Assembly: GCF_001598255.1 (NCBI RefSeq)
Contig: NZ_BCYP01000010.1
Location: 124,001-188,000 of the forward strand
Source of the DNA: Mitsuaria chitosanitabida ATCC BAA-476 = NBRC 102408
GTDB lineage: Bacteria > Pseudomonadota > Gammaproteobacteria > Burkholderiales > Burkholderiaceae_C
DNA length: 64,000 nt
Reading direction: 5' to 3'
Shown: positions 42,676-51,664 of the stretch, piece after piece
How the letters are laid out: each line of letters begins with the position of its first letter
How positions within the stretch are numbered: the first letter of the stretch is position 1
Notes under the pieces: model-generated
Seen by the model: the letters and a program-made list of their open reading frames with translations, nothing else
Database searches by the model: none
Told to the model about the DNA's origin: nothing
Made by a program: the position numbers and the translations under genes

Positions 42676-45365
42676 AGCGGGCCGCGCCGCCCTCGGCGAA
42701 CGACGCGGCGGACTCGCCGGCGGGCCCCGGCGCGCGAGCGTCCTCCGTCATCGAGGAGTGGCTCGCGGAGAAGGGCTGGACGCCGTTCCCCTTCCAGCGC
42801 CGCGTCTGGGCGGAGATGGCCGCCGGTCGCAGCGGTCTGCTGCACTCGAGCACGGGCAGCGGCAAGACGCTGGCCGTGTGGCTGGGCGCGCTCGGCGCCC
42901 TGCGCGAGTCGGTCGGCGAGGCGACGCTCGCGCGCGGCAAGCCGGTGGCGCCCCCACTGGCCGTCCTGTGGATCACGCCGATGCGGGCGCTCGCGGCCGA
43001 CACGCTGCGGGCGATCGAGGCGCCGATGGCCGCGCTGTGCCCCGCCTGGAGCGCGGGCCTGCGCAGCGGCGACACCACGACCTCCCAGCGCGCCGCGCAG
43101 GACCGGCGCCTGCCCACGGTGCTGGTCACCACGCCGGAGAGCCTGTCCCTGCTGCTGTCCCGGGCCGACGCGAGCGAGCAACTCGGCCGCGTGCGTCTGG
43201 TCGTCGTCGACGAATGGCACGAGCTGATGGGCAACAAGCGCGGCGTGCAGACCCAGCTCGCGCTGGCCCGGCTGCGGCGCTGGCGGGCGGCACGTGGCGC
43301 CGGCCTCATGACCTGGGGGCTCTCGGCGACGCTGGGTCATCTGGACGAGGCGTTGCGGACGCTGGTCGGCACCGGATCGGCCGCTTCGACGTCCGCTTTC
43401 GACGCCGATGCCGATGCCGATGCCGATGCCGATGCCGATGCCGATGCCGATGCCGACGCCGCTTCCCTGCCGGCATCGACCGCCGCGACCGCATCCGGGT
43501 CGCGCGTCGGGGCCACCGCGTCGCGAGAGGCCGTGCTCGTGCAGGGCGAGACCGACAAGACCCTGATCATCGACACGCTGCTGCCCGAGACGGTCGAACG
43601 CTTCGCCTGGGCCGGACACATGGGCCTGCGCATGCTGCCCCAGGTCGTGGACGCCATCGCGTCGAGCGCGAGCAGTCTGGTCTTCACCAACACGCGCTCG
43701 CAGGCGGAGCAGTGGTATCGCGCGCTGCTCGGGGCCCGGCCCGACTGGGCCGGCGTACTGACCTTGCACCACGGCTCGCTGGACCGCGAGCTGCGGGAGT
43801 GGGTCGAGCTCGGGCTGAAGGAAGGCCGGGTGAAGGCGGCGGTCTGCACCTCCAGCCTGGACCTGGGCGTCGACTTCCTGCCGGTGGAGCGGGTGCTGCA
43901 GATCGGCTCGGCCAAGGGCGTGGCGCGGCTGGTGCAGCGGGCCGGCCGGTCGGGCCATGCGCCAGGTCGACCGTCGCGGATCACGCTGGTGCCCACGCAC
44001 GGGCTGGAGCTGGTGGAGGCCGCCGCGGCCCGCGAGGCCGTGCGGCAGGGGCGCATCGAGTCGCGACACAGTCCGCGCGAGCCGCTGGACGTGCTGGTCC
44101 AGCACCTGGTCACCGTCGCGCTGGGCGGCGGCTTTCGGCCAGAGGCGCTGCGCGAGGAGATCGGCACGACCGTGGCCTACGAGGCGCTGCCGGACGCCGC
44201 CTGGCAGTGGTGCCTGGACTTCGTGCGCCAGGGCGGTCCGTCGCTGACCGCTTATCCGGACTATCACCGCGTGGTGCCCGACGAGGACGGGCTCTGGCGC
44301 GTGCCCGACGCGCGACTGGCGCGCCGTCACCGGGCCAACATCGGGACCATCGTCAGCGACGCGGCGATGCAGGTGCGGTTCATCACCGGCGGAAGCCTCG
44401 GCACCGTCGAGGAGAGCTTCATCGCCCGCCTGAAGCCGGGCGATGCCTTCATGTTCGGGGGCAGGCTGCTGGAGCTGGTGCGCGTCGAGCAGATGACCGC
44501 GCTGGTGCGGCGCGCTGCCTCGAGCCGGGCGGCGCTGCCGCGCTGGAACGGCGGCCGGATGCCGCTGTCCAGCACCCTGGCCGATGCCGTGCTACGTGAA
44601 CTGGCCGAGGCGGACGAGGGCCGCTTCGACTCGCCGGAGATGCGCGCCGTGCGGCCGCTGATCGACGTGCAACGGCGATGGTCCGGCGTGCCGCGCCCGG
44701 ACACGCTGGTGGCCGAGACGCTCAAGACGCGGGAGGGCTGGCATCTGTTCCTCTATCCCTTCGCCGGCCGCCAGGTGCATCTCGGCCTGGCGGGCTTGAT
44801 GGCCTGGCGGGCCGCGCAGCCGGAGGCGGGCACCTTCTCGATCGCGCTGAACGACTACGGGTTGGAGCTGCTGAGCGCCCGCCCCATCGACTGGGCCGAG
44901 CGCCTCCCGGGCTTGCTGCGCGTGCCGCCCGAGGCCGCCTTGCTGGACGAGGTCCTGGCCAGTCTGAACGCCACCGAGCTGGCGCGGCGCCGCTTCCGCG
45001 AGATCGCGCGCATCGCGGGACTGATCTTCCAGAGCCATCCCGGGGAGCGCCGCAGCAGCCGCCAACTGCAGGCGTCGGCGACCCTGTTCTTCGAAGTCTT
45101 CCAGCAGTACGACCCCGGCAACCGGCTGCTCGCGCAGGCGGAGCAGGAATTGCTGACGCAGGAGCTGGATCTGCGCCGCCTCGCGGACGCCCTGAGGCGG
45201 ATGGCGGGGCAGACCTTGCGGATCCATGCGCTCAAGCGTCCCACGCCGCTGGCCTTTCCGCTGATGGTCGAGCGCTTCCGCGAGAAGCTGAGCAACGAAT
45301 CGCTCGCGGATCGGCTGGCGCGCATGGTGGCGTCGCTGGAACGCAGCGCGGGTGACCCCACATGA
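42672..45365 (+). CDS. Ligase-associated Lhr-like DEXH-box DNA helicase
   Basis: An 897-aa superfamily 2 helicase of the Lhr core type. It starts with GTG overlapping the ligase stop (GTGA). Motif I is SSTGSGKT (61-66), II is VVVDEWHEL (DEWH 180-183), III is GLSATLG, and motif VI-like is [17 protein letters not shown] winged-helix and Lhr C-terminal domain follow. Between motif III and the second RecA lobe lies (Asp-Ala)10 at residues 244-263, encoded by a hexanucleotide array, in a place where the family normally has a short loop. Related proteins are ATP-driven 3'-5' translocases on single-stranded DNA. Confidence 0.9.
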   Translation: MKRAAPPSANDAADSPAGPGARASSVIEEWLAEKGWTPFPFQRRVWAEMAAGRSGLLHSSTGSGKTLAVWLGALGALRESVGEATLARGKPVAPPLAVLWITPMRALAADTLRAIEAPMAALCPAWSAGLRSGDTTTSQRAAQDRRLPTVLVTTPESLSLLLSRADASEQLGRVRLVVVDEWHELMGNKRGVQTQLALARLRRWRAARGAGLMTWGLSATLGHLDEALRTLVGTGSAASTSAFDADADADADADADADADADAASLPASTAATASGSRVGATASREAVLVQGETDKTLIIDTLLPETVERFAWAGHMGLRMLPQVVDAIASSASSLVFTNTRSQAEQWYRALLGARPDWAGVLTLHHGSLDRELREWVELGLKEGRVKAAVCTSSLDLGVDFLPVERVLQIGSAKGVARLVQRAGRSGHAPGRPSRITLVPTHGLELVEAAAAREAVRQGRIESRHSPREPLDVLVQHLVTVALGGGFRPEALREEIGTTVAYEALPDAAWQWCLDFVRQGGPSLTAYPDYHRVVPDEDGLWRVPDARLARRHRANIGTIVSDAAMQVRFITGGSLGTVEESFIARLKPGDAFMFGGRLLELVRVEQMTALVRRAASSRAALPRWNGGRMPLSSTLADAVLRELAEADEGRFDSPEMRAVRPLIDVQRRWSGVPRPDTLVAETLKTREGWHLFLYPFAGRQVHLGLAGLMAWRAAQPEAGTFSIALNDYGLELLSARPIDWAERLPGLLRVPPEAALLDEVLASLNATELARRRFREIARIAGLIFQSHPGERRSSRQLQASATLFFEVFQQYDPGNRLLAQAEQELLTQELDLRRLADALRRMAGQTLRIHALKRPTPLAFPLMVERFREKLSNESLADRLARMVASLERSAGDPT
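43401..43460. repeat. In-gene hexanucleotide array (GATGCC)8
   Basis: Eight perfect GATGCC units flanked by one GACGCC at each end, in frame, encoding ten Asp-Ala pairs in the helicase. Confidence 0.92.
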
Positions 45366-46087
45366 GCCGGCATCATGGCGCCATGAACGCCACGCCCCCA
45401 GGCATCGACCGCGCGACCGACCGCGATCCGCCGGCCGGGGCCCTGGCGCTGACGCTGGCGGGCGAGCGGGTGTGGCTGCTGCCCGAGCGCGCGCTGTGGT
45501 GGCCGGCGGCACGGACGGTCTTCGTCGCCGACGTGCATCTGGGCAAGGCCGCGGCCTATCGGGCGCTGGGCCAGCCGGTGCCCTCGGGCACGACGCGCGA
45601 CAACCTGGCGCGTCTGAGCGGGCTGCTCGATGGCACGGGCGCCGCGCGGCTGGTGGTGTTGGGCGACCTGCTGCATGCGGCGGCGGCGCACCAGGCGCAG
45701 GTGCTCGATCCGGTGCACAGCTGGCGCGAGCGGCATGCCGCGCTGGACTGCGTGCTGATCCGCGGCAACCACGACAGCCGCGCCGGAGATCCGCCATCGT
45801 CCCTGCGCATCGTGATCGAGGACGAGCCCTGGCGGATCGGTCCCTTCGCCGCCTGCCATCACCCGCGCCGGGTGGCCGAGGCCCATGTGCTGGCCGGCCA
45901 TCTGCATCCGGCCGTGACCCTGCGCGGGCGCGCGCATGAGCGCCACCGGCTGCCATGCTTCTGCGAGTCCGAAGGGCTGATGATCCTGCCGGCCTTCGGC
46001 GCGTTCACGGGGACGACGCTGGCGGGGCTGCCGGCGGGCGCGCGCTGCCATGCGGTCGGGGGCGGCGCGGTCTGGGCGGCGCCGTAG
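45362..46087 (+). CDS. pdeM: Ligase-associated DNA damage response endonuclease
   Basis: A 241-aa calcineurin-like metallophosphoesterase. Metal ligands appear in [17 protein letters not shown] (DxH), [11 protein letters not shown] (GD), [11 protein letters not shown] (GNHD), [10 protein letters not shown] and [10 protein letters not shown] (GHxH). In the ligase-associated gene set this is the PdeM protein. The start at 45362 overlaps the helicase stop (ATGA); a second in-frame ATG at 45383 is possible. It completes the exonuclease-ligase-helicase-endonuclease unit. Confidence 0.9.
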   Translation: MSRHHGAMNATPPGIDRATDRDPPAGALALTLAGERVWLLPERALWWPAARTVFVADVHLGKAAAYRALGQPVPSGTTRDNLARLSGLLDGTGAARLVVLGDLLHAAAAHQAQVLDPVHSWRERHAALDCVLIRGNHDSRAGDPPSSLRIVIEDEPWRIGPFAACHHPRRVAEAHVLAGHLHPAVTLRGRAHERHRLPCFCESEGLMILPAFGAFTGTTLAGLPAGARCHAVGGGAVWAAP

Positions 46088-46119
46088 CGGGGCGGGCCGC
46101 GCGACGCGCGGCGTCGATG

Positions 46120-46356
46120 TCAGAGGTGGAAGCCGCCGACGTCGGTGTGGAAGTCGCCGACCTCGGTCCATTCGCGCAGGTCGGACGGGACGGCGAAGTG
46201 CTTGGCGAGCTCGCCGGCCGCTTCCTCGGCGGTGGCGAAGGACTCGCCCCAGGGCATGCTGTCGTGTTTCACGCGCCAGCGCTTGGACAGGCGCGGCTTG
46301 ATCGTGAAGGTGCCGTCCAGGCTCTGGAACACGTAAGAGACGGTGTCGAGGTCCAT
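46120..46356 (-). CDS. Small conserved-looking protein of unknown function
   Basis: A 78-aa soluble protein, MDLDTVSYVFQSLDGTFTIKPRLSKRWRVKHDS, then an amphipathic helix SFATAEEAAGELAKHFAVP and a short end. The start at 46356 has GGAG 9 nt upstream; the longer frame is GC-driven. No motif or partner recognised. It is convergent with pdeM (32-nt gap) and divergent from the EF-hand gene. Confidence 0.6.
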   Translation of the reverse strand: MDLDTVSYVFQSLDGTFTIKPRLSKRWRVKHDSMPWGESFATAEEAAGELAKHFAVPSDLREWTEVGDFHTDVGGFHL

Positions 46357-46506
46357 GCTGTGCGCTCCGGATCGCCTCCAAGCGGCGACCCTAACGCATG
46401 TGGCGGCAACTGTCATGCCCGCGTCGCGCGCGGTGGGGACGGGCGGAGTGGCGGACGGGCCGGTCCCGACGGCCGCGGGAAGGGCCTCGGACTCACGCGG
46501 GTGCGC

Positions 46507-46573
46507 ATAGGGCATGGCGCGCGCAGCGCGCGGGGCGGGCGGCATCGCGCTTGCCGCACCATGCGCACCCTAT
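46507..46573 (+). promoter_or_regulatory. Long-range hairpin covering the start of the EF-hand gene
   Basis: ATAGGG (46507-46512) and CATGG (46513-46517) can pair with CCATG (46559-46563) and CCCTAT (46568-46573); the last two bases are the first two of the start codon. A GCGCGC-GCA-GCGCGC hairpin lies inside. No purine-rich ribosome site is visible, so translation may depend on this structure opening. Confidence 0.4.
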
Positions 46574-48704
46574 GAAAAATTCCTGGCGATTCTTCCGGGC
46601 GGGCGGTGCCGATCAGGCACGCATCAGTACCGCCGACGACCTGCTCCAACTGCGCGACCTCGACCAGAAGCGCTGGGTCGCGCTGGCCTGCCCCACGCGC
46701 GGCCTCGAATTCGACGAACGCACCCTCGACCTGATCGACCTGGACCGCGACGGCCGCATCCGCGCGCCCGAACTGGTCGCCGCCTGCGAATGGGTCGGCG
46801 CGCGCCTGCGGGACTGGGACCCGCTGCTGCGCGGCGAGTCGCGGCTGGCGATCGCCTCGCTGGCCGACACGGAGGAAGGCCGCGCGCTGGCCGAGGAGGC
46901 GCGGCGCACGCTCACACTGGCGGCGATGGACACGCACGCCGATATCGGTCTCGAGGAGATCCGCGAGCGCCAGACCCATCTGACGACCGAGCGCCACAAC
47001 GGCGACGGCATCGTGCCGGTCGAGTCCTTCGAGGACGCCGCCGAGCGCGCGCTGGCGCGACGCATCGGCGAGACCCTGGGCACGGTGGCCGACGCGGGCG
47101 GCGAGCCGGGCATCGACGAGACGCGCATCGCCACCTTCTTCGACCAGGCGGCGACGCTGCTGGCCTGGCATCGCGAGGGCGAGGCCGATTGCGCCGGCCG
47201 GCGCGCCGCCGCGATGGCGGTGCAGGCGGTGCATGACAAGGTGGAGGACTTCTTCGCCCGCTGCCGACTGGCCAGCTACGACGCCTCGGCCGCCGCGACG
47301 CTGAACGCGACCGATCCGGAGCAGCTCAAGCAGCACGCGTCGGCGCTGCTGTCGCTCGACGCGGGACCGCTGCGGCAACTGCCGATGGCGCCGGTCGCGG
47401 CCCACGCGGCGCTGCCGCTGGACGATCGCGCGAATCCGGCGTGGCGCGTCGCGCTGGGGACGCTGCGCGAGCAGGCCGTGCGGCCGCTGCTGGGCCGCGA
47501 CGCGACGGAGATCACCGAGACCGACTGGCGCCTGCTCAAGGAGCAGGTGCAGGCCTGTCGCGAGTGGCTGTCGCGCCAGCCCACCGGACCGGTGGCCGCG
47601 TTGGGCGTGGACGCGGTGGCGGCGCTGGTCGGCGCCGCGGCGGTGGAGGACGCCGCGGGCGGGAGCGCCGATGGCGCCGAGGCGCTGCGGGCACGGCTGC
47701 TCCAGCGCATCGAGGAGGACCGCGCGGCCGCGCCGCGGCATGCGGCCCTGAACGACCTCGAGAAGCTGGTGCTGCTGCAGCGCGGTCTGCTGCGGCTGGC
47801 GCGCAACTTCGTGTCCTTCGAGGACTTCTACGAGGGCGACGGCGCGGTGTTCCAGGCCGGCACGCTGTTCCTGGACGGGCGCGCCTGCGAGCTGACGGTG
47901 GAGGTGGCCGACCCCGCCAAGCACGCCGGCATCGCGGGTCTGGCCAAGGCCTACCTGGCCTACTGCGAATGCACGCGCCTGAACCAGAAGCGGACCATCG
48001 TGGCGGTGGTCAGCGCGGGCGACGTGGACTTCCTCTTCGTCGGCCGCAACGGGCTGTTCTACGACCGTGAGGGTCAGGACTGGGACGCGCGCATCGTCAA
48101 GGTGATCGAGAACCCGATCAGCGTCGGCCAGGCCTTCCTGTCGCCGTACAAGAAGCTGGTGCGGCTGGTCGAGGAGCAGGTGGCCAAGCGCGCCGCGGCC
48201 AGCGACACGATGCAGCAGGGCAAGCTGGGCGACCTGGCTGGGCGCATCGCCACGGCCGACAAGGCGGCCGATCCCGCGGCCCCGGCGGCGCCCGCCGCGC
48301 CGGCCGGCGTCCCGGGCGCCCCGGGCCGGCGCGTGGACGTCGGCACCGTGGCCGCCTTGGGCGTGGCGCTGGGCAGCATCAGCACGGTGATCGTGGGCCT
48401 GTTCGGGCGCTTCGTGGACCTGGGGTGGTGGATCCCGCTGGCGCTGGTGGGGATCATGCTGTCGATCTCGGGACCGAGCATGCTGATCGCGTGGCTGAAG
48501 CTGCGCCAGCGCAGCCTGGGTCCGATCCTGGACGCGAGCGGCTGGGCCATCAACAACCGGATGAAGCTGAGCACGCGTCTGGGCACCTCGCTGACCAAGC
48601 GCCCGCCGCCCGTGCCGCATGCGGTGAAGCTGCCCGAGGTGCCGGCGCTGCGCCGGCGCGGCGCACAGGATCCGGACGTCGGGAACGAGGCGACGGCTGG
48701 CTGA
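46572..48704 (+). CDS. Large EF-hand membrane protein of unknown function
   Basis: A 710-aa protein I cannot assign to a described function. Near the N-terminus DLDRDGRIRAPE (residues 56-67) is a complete 12-residue EF-hand calcium loop in LDLIDLDRDGRIRAPELV. A second, weaker loop-like stretch is RHNGDGIVPVESFE. The middle is helical, including LNDLEKLVLLQRGLLRLARNFVSFEDFY. The segment YLAYCECTRLNQKRTIVAVVSAGDVDFLFVGRNGLFYDREGQDWDARIVKVIENPISVGQAFLSPYKKLVRLVEEQV looks the most conserved. An Ala/Pro hinge leads to two membrane helices (about 592-612 and 617-645) and a basic tail. It stands alone. Confidence 0.78.
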   Translation: MKNSWRFFRAGGADQARISTADDLLQLRDLDQKRWVALACPTRGLEFDERTLDLIDLDRDGRIRAPELVAACEWVGARLRDWDPLLRGESRLAIASLADTEEGRALAEEARRTLTLAAMDTHADIGLEEIRERQTHLTTERHNGDGIVPVESFEDAAERALARRIGETLGTVADAGGEPGIDETRIATFFDQAATLLAWHREGEADCAGRRAAAMAVQAVHDKVEDFFARCRLASYDASAAATLNATDPEQLKQHASALLSLDAGPLRQLPMAPVAAHAALPLDDRANPAWRVALGTLREQAVRPLLGRDATEITETDWRLLKEQVQACREWLSRQPTGPVAALGVDAVAALVGAAAVEDAAGGSADGAEALRARLLQRIEEDRAAAPRHAALNDLEKLVLLQRGLLRLARNFVSFEDFYEGDGAVFQAGTLFLDGRACELTVEVADPAKHAGIAGLAKAYLAYCECTRLNQKRTIVAVVSAGDVDFLFVGRNGLFYDREGQDWDARIVKVIENPISVGQAFLSPYKKLVRLVEEQVAKRAAASDTMQQGKLGDLAGRIATADKAADPAAPAAPAAPAGVPGAPGRRVDVGTVAALGVALGSISTVIVGLFGRFVDLGWWIPLALVGIMLSISGPSMLIAWLKLRQRSLGPILDASGWAINNRMKLSTRLGTSLTKRPPPVPHAVKLPEVPALRRRGAQDPDVGNEATAG

Positions 48705-48856
48705 TCGACGCGGACGCGCGTCGAGACCCGAGGCCGGGCACGGGCCGGAACTGGAGCCGGAAACGGAAACGGAAACGGAACCCGAGCACAAGCACGAGCG
48801 CAGGCCCGCGTCGGGCCGTGCCGTGCCGAGGGGCGGACGCGGCAACCGGGCGCGAG

Positions 48857-49417
48857 TCAGTCGAGCTGCGACGGCGTGGTGCCGCGGTGCGCCGGTCCGC
48901 CGAGGACATCGGCCTTGCCGCTGCCGTTGCCATTGGTCCCGGGGTGCTTCTTGCGCTTGCGCACGACCTTGGGGCCCCACTCGAGGATGGCGAAGGCCAG
49001 GAGGGTGCTGAGCACGGCGGTGGCCTCGCGGCCGAGTCCGCAGGCCACGCCGATGGCGGCGACCATCCAGATGCCGGCGGCGCTGGTCAGGCCGTGGACC
49101 TGTTCCTCGTCGGTGAGCTTGAGGATGGCGCCCGCGCCGAGGAAACCGATGCCGGCGATGACGCCTTGCATGACGCGGCTGAGGTCGGTGAGGTGCATCC
49201 CGCCTTGCTCGGGCACGAGCACGAAGAGCGCCGCGCCGATGGACACCAGCATGTGGGTGCGCATGCCCGCGGCCTTGCCATGCTGCTCGCGCTGATAGCC
49301 GAGCAGCCCGCCGAGCGCGGCGGCCAGCAGCAAGCGGACGGTGATGCGGGTGAGCTGCTGGACATCCGGGATGTCCGAGAACTCGTCACGCAGGGTCGCG
49401 AGGATCGCGTCGATCAT
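48857..49417 (-). CDS. MgtC/SapB-family membrane protein
   Basis: A 186-aa protein with the MgtC N-terminal domain: ITVRLLLAAALGGLLGYQREQHGKAAGMRTHMLVSIGAALFVLVP, VMQGVIAGIGFLGAGAIL and LTSAAGIWMVAAIGVACGLG, giving four or five membrane helices. The C-terminal cytoplasmic domain of virulence-type MgtC is absent; only a short Lys-rich and Gly/Asn tail follows. Family roles range from Mg-starvation response to inhibition of F-type ATP synthase in pathogens; which applies here is unknown. Confidence 0.88.
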   Translation of the reverse strand: MIDAILATLRDEFSDIPDVQQLTRITVRLLLAAALGGLLGYQREQHGKAAGMRTHMLVSIGAALFVLVPEQGGMHLTDLSRVMQGVIAGIGFLGAGAILKLTDEEQVHGLTSAAGIWMVAAIGVACGLGREATAVLSTLLAFAILEWGPKVVRKRKKHPGTNGNGSGKADVLGGPAHRGTTPSQLD

Positions 49418-49553
49418 GAAGGACGGTGGGCGCTGAGGGCCTCCGAGCCGGAGACCGGGCGCGACGCCGCCGCGGGCGCCGCGGGGTGATCGTAGCGGGA
49501 GCGCGCGCCACTTTCCTCCAGCCCTCGATCCCGACGCCGATCCAGGCGTGGAT

Positions 49554-50165
49554 TCAATGAAACGCCTTCAAGAACAGCGCGCCGAGCGCGCCAAGCGCGC
49601 CAGAGCTCAAGGTCGCCCCTCCGACCCACTTGAACAAGCGGCTGCTGATCCGATCATCGACACGAGAGAGCAGATCCTGGGCGTACTCCCGAAACTCGGC
49701 CCTCATCTCTTTCCTGAAGCTCTCGGACTCCGATTTCATCTCCTGCCGGAAGCGTTCGGACTCGGCCTTCATGTCTTGCCTGAACTCGCTGAACTCTTCC
49801 CGCATGTCCTGGCGGAACCGGTCGAACTCCGCTCGCATCTCTTGGCGGAACTTGTCCGATTCCGCTCGCATGTCTCGACGGAAGTCGGCGGACTCGGCCT
49901 TGATGTCCTGCCGGAACTTGTCGGACTCCGACTTGAGGCCGTCGACCTGCCGCTGCATGTGCTTGAAGTCCGACCTCAACTCCGTGATGTGGAGATCGGT
50001 CTGAGACTGTCGGTCATTGAGGCGCTGCAGGCTGGCATGGATGGCTTGCAGATCCTGGAGGTGACTGGAAGGGGGGAGGATCTCGACGGATTCGGGCTTG
50101 CGCGTGGGCAGCAGCACGGGTGGGCTGCCGTGCGTGGGCGAGGGTTCGGAAGAAGACGCGGCCAT
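49554..50165 (-). CDS. Membrane-anchored hendecad coiled-coil protein
   Basis: A 203-aa protein. After a Ser/Pro-rich start and LQAIHASLQRLNDRQSQTDLHITELRSDFKHMQRQVDGLK come about seven consecutive 11-residue repeats of the form F-R-Q-D-M-K-A-E-S-E-R (about residues 95-170). The C-terminus is a single membrane helix (WVGGATLSSGALGALGALFL) and KAFH. Eleven-residue periodicity gives a right-handed coiled coil. At DNA level this is a 33-bp tandem repeat. The start at 50165 has AAGGAG upstream. It resembles DUF1640/CCDC90-like proteins in layout; function unknown. Confidence 0.78.
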   Translation of the reverse strand: MAASSSEPSPTHGSPPVLLPTRKPESVEILPPSSHLQDLQAIHASLQRLNDRQSQTDLHITELRSDFKHMQRQVDGLKSESDKFRQDIKAESADFRRDMRAESDKFRQEMRAEFDRFRQDMREEFSEFRQDMKAESERFRQEMKSESESFRKEMRAEFREYAQDLLSRVDDRISSRLFKWVGGATLSSGALGALGALFLKAFH

Positions 50166-50314
50166 GAAGCACTCCTTGGGGCGACGGGGAGGCTGCAAAT
50201 CCTAGAAGCGCCTGGACGGGCGTGCTGTCGCAACGACGCCGAAAGCCGAGCCGGTTTGACGAGCCGCAAACTTTTCGCGTTGGCGACCACTGCGCTTCGA
50301 ACCGCCGCGCCGAT

Positions 50315-51541
50315 CTAGACGAACAGCGCCGCCAGTCGCCGCAGCGCGTCCTCGCTCATGGTCCGGTCCACGCGGCGGTCGGCGTTGTTGAAGTCGTGCT
50401 CGCCCTGCGCCTGCACGAGCAGGCCGTCCCGACGCGGGACCACCATCAGGTTGTGGCCGCGCCAGGCCACCATGTAGTCGACCTCCGGCTGCGGCACCAG
50501 TCGCGCGATCTGGCCGCGCACCGGGATCAGCGACTCGTCCCCGAACAGCGCCCGCGCGCCGTAGCCGGTGCAGTTCACGATCGTGCGCTCGGGCAGCGCG
50601 GCGAGCTCGCGGGGATGCGTGAACTCGCGCGTCACGATCTCGCCGCCGTCGCGGTGGAAGTCCTCCAGCAGCATCCGCTGGTAGGGCCGGATGTTGAAGG
50701 TCATCTGCGTGAATCGGCGCGCATGCGGCACCGGGAACGGATGTTCCGCCGGCGACAGCGCCCGCGAGCGCGGATGCAGGTCGGGGATCAGGTCCAGGAG
50801 CTCGGGGTAATCGGGCTCGGTGGCAGGACCGTGGGACGGGAGGGGCTGCTCGAAGGGCGTGTCCGAGAGCACGTAGCCGTCGCGCCATTCCACCGGCGAG
50901 CCGGCGATTCCCAGCAGGTCCTGCCAGGCCTTGAAGCTGTGCCGCGCCATGCCTTCCCACATCGCGTTGAAGGCCGGCGTGGCGTACGACGCGGCGACGA
51001 TGCGCGACTCCGGCGACCACATGCCGGTGGCGAAGGTGGAGGCCACTTCGGGTGGCCGCTCGCGGCAGTAGATGCGGACCTGGAAGCCCGCCCGCTGCGC
51101 CACGCGCGCCGTCGTCAGGCCCACCGCGCCGGAGCCGATCACCGCGATGCGCCGGGCGCCCGCGGCCCGGATCAGCGGCAGCGCGCCCAGCGTCGCGGAG
51201 CCCCAGGACAAGGACCAGCCCGCGCCGCCGTGCCCGTAGTGGTGGACGATGGTCTTGCCGTGTAGCCGCTGCGACTCGATGCGCGGACCGGCCATGCGGA
51301 AGGGCCGCGTGCACACGGTGATGTCGACGATGCGATCGGCGCTTACCCGCATGCGCGAGGGACGCGGGAGCTCGGCGAAGGCCAGCCGGCCCGGGACCGG
51401 ACCGGGACCCGAGGCGGCCGATGCCGGCGCGTTGGCGGCCTCGGCGGCGGGTGGGGTGGGTGAGACCGCTTGCGCGCGGCCGGCGAGCGGCCATGCGGCG
51501 GCGCAGGCGCTCGCGGCGCCGAGCCAGTGACGTCGGTTCAT
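50315..51541 (-). CDS. TAT-exported FAD-dependent oxidoreductase (D-amino-acid oxidase like)
   Basis: A 408-aa protein starting with a twin-arginine signal (MNRRHWLGAASACAAAWPLAGRAQA), so it is exported folded with cofactor. After a Pro/Ala-rich linker the FAD fold is RRIAVIGSGAVGLTTARVAQRAGFQVRIYCRE. YGHGGAGWSLSWGSA precedes it, and IVNCTGYGARALFGDESLIPVRGQI and DRTMSEDALRRL follow, as in DAO/DASOX-type enzymes. Substrate unknown; a periplasmic D-amino-acid or secondary-amine oxidase is plausible. It is encoded next to a peptidoglycan peptidase gene, which may be coincidence. Confidence 0.85.
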   Translation of the reverse strand: MNRRHWLGAASACAAAWPLAGRAQAVSPTPPAAEAANAPASAASGPGPVPGRLAFAELPRPSRMRVSADRIVDITVCTRPFRMAGPRIESQRLHGKTIVHHYGHGGAGWSLSWGSATLGALPLIRAAGARRIAVIGSGAVGLTTARVAQRAGFQVRIYCRERPPEVASTFATGMWSPESRIVAASYATPAFNAMWEGMARHSFKAWQDLLGIAGSPVEWRDGYVLSDTPFEQPLPSHGPATEPDYPELLDLIPDLHPRSRALSPAEHPFPVPHARRFTQMTFNIRPYQRMLLEDFHRDGGEIVTREFTHPRELAALPERTIVNCTGYGARALFGDESLIPVRGQIARLVPQPEVDYMVAWRGHNLMVVPRRDGLLVQAQGEHDFNNADRRVDRTMSEDALRRLAALFV

Positions 51542-51615
51542 CAGGAACTCCAGGGGGCGCCGGCCCGCGCCGGTCCGGGCGAGCCGGGACCTCCCGGCCT
51601 GCCCGCGGATCTCAG

Positions 51616-51664
51616 GCGATCAGGCGATCAGGTGATCGCGCGATCGCGTGATCGGCCGATCAGG
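51616..51664. repeat. Octanucleotide array with GATC every 8 bp
   Basis: Six GATC sites at 51619, 51627, 51635, 51643, 51651 and 51659, exactly 8 bp apart, in the pattern NNGATCNN with variable flanks. The last site overlaps the stop codon of the PBP7-type gene, so the array forms its immediate 3' end. Confidence 0.85.

Noticed and set aside
51616-51664. SeqA/Dam-type replication control region
   Set aside because: No origin genes, DnaA boxes or Dam/SeqA genes are in the window; reported only as an unexplained GATC array.
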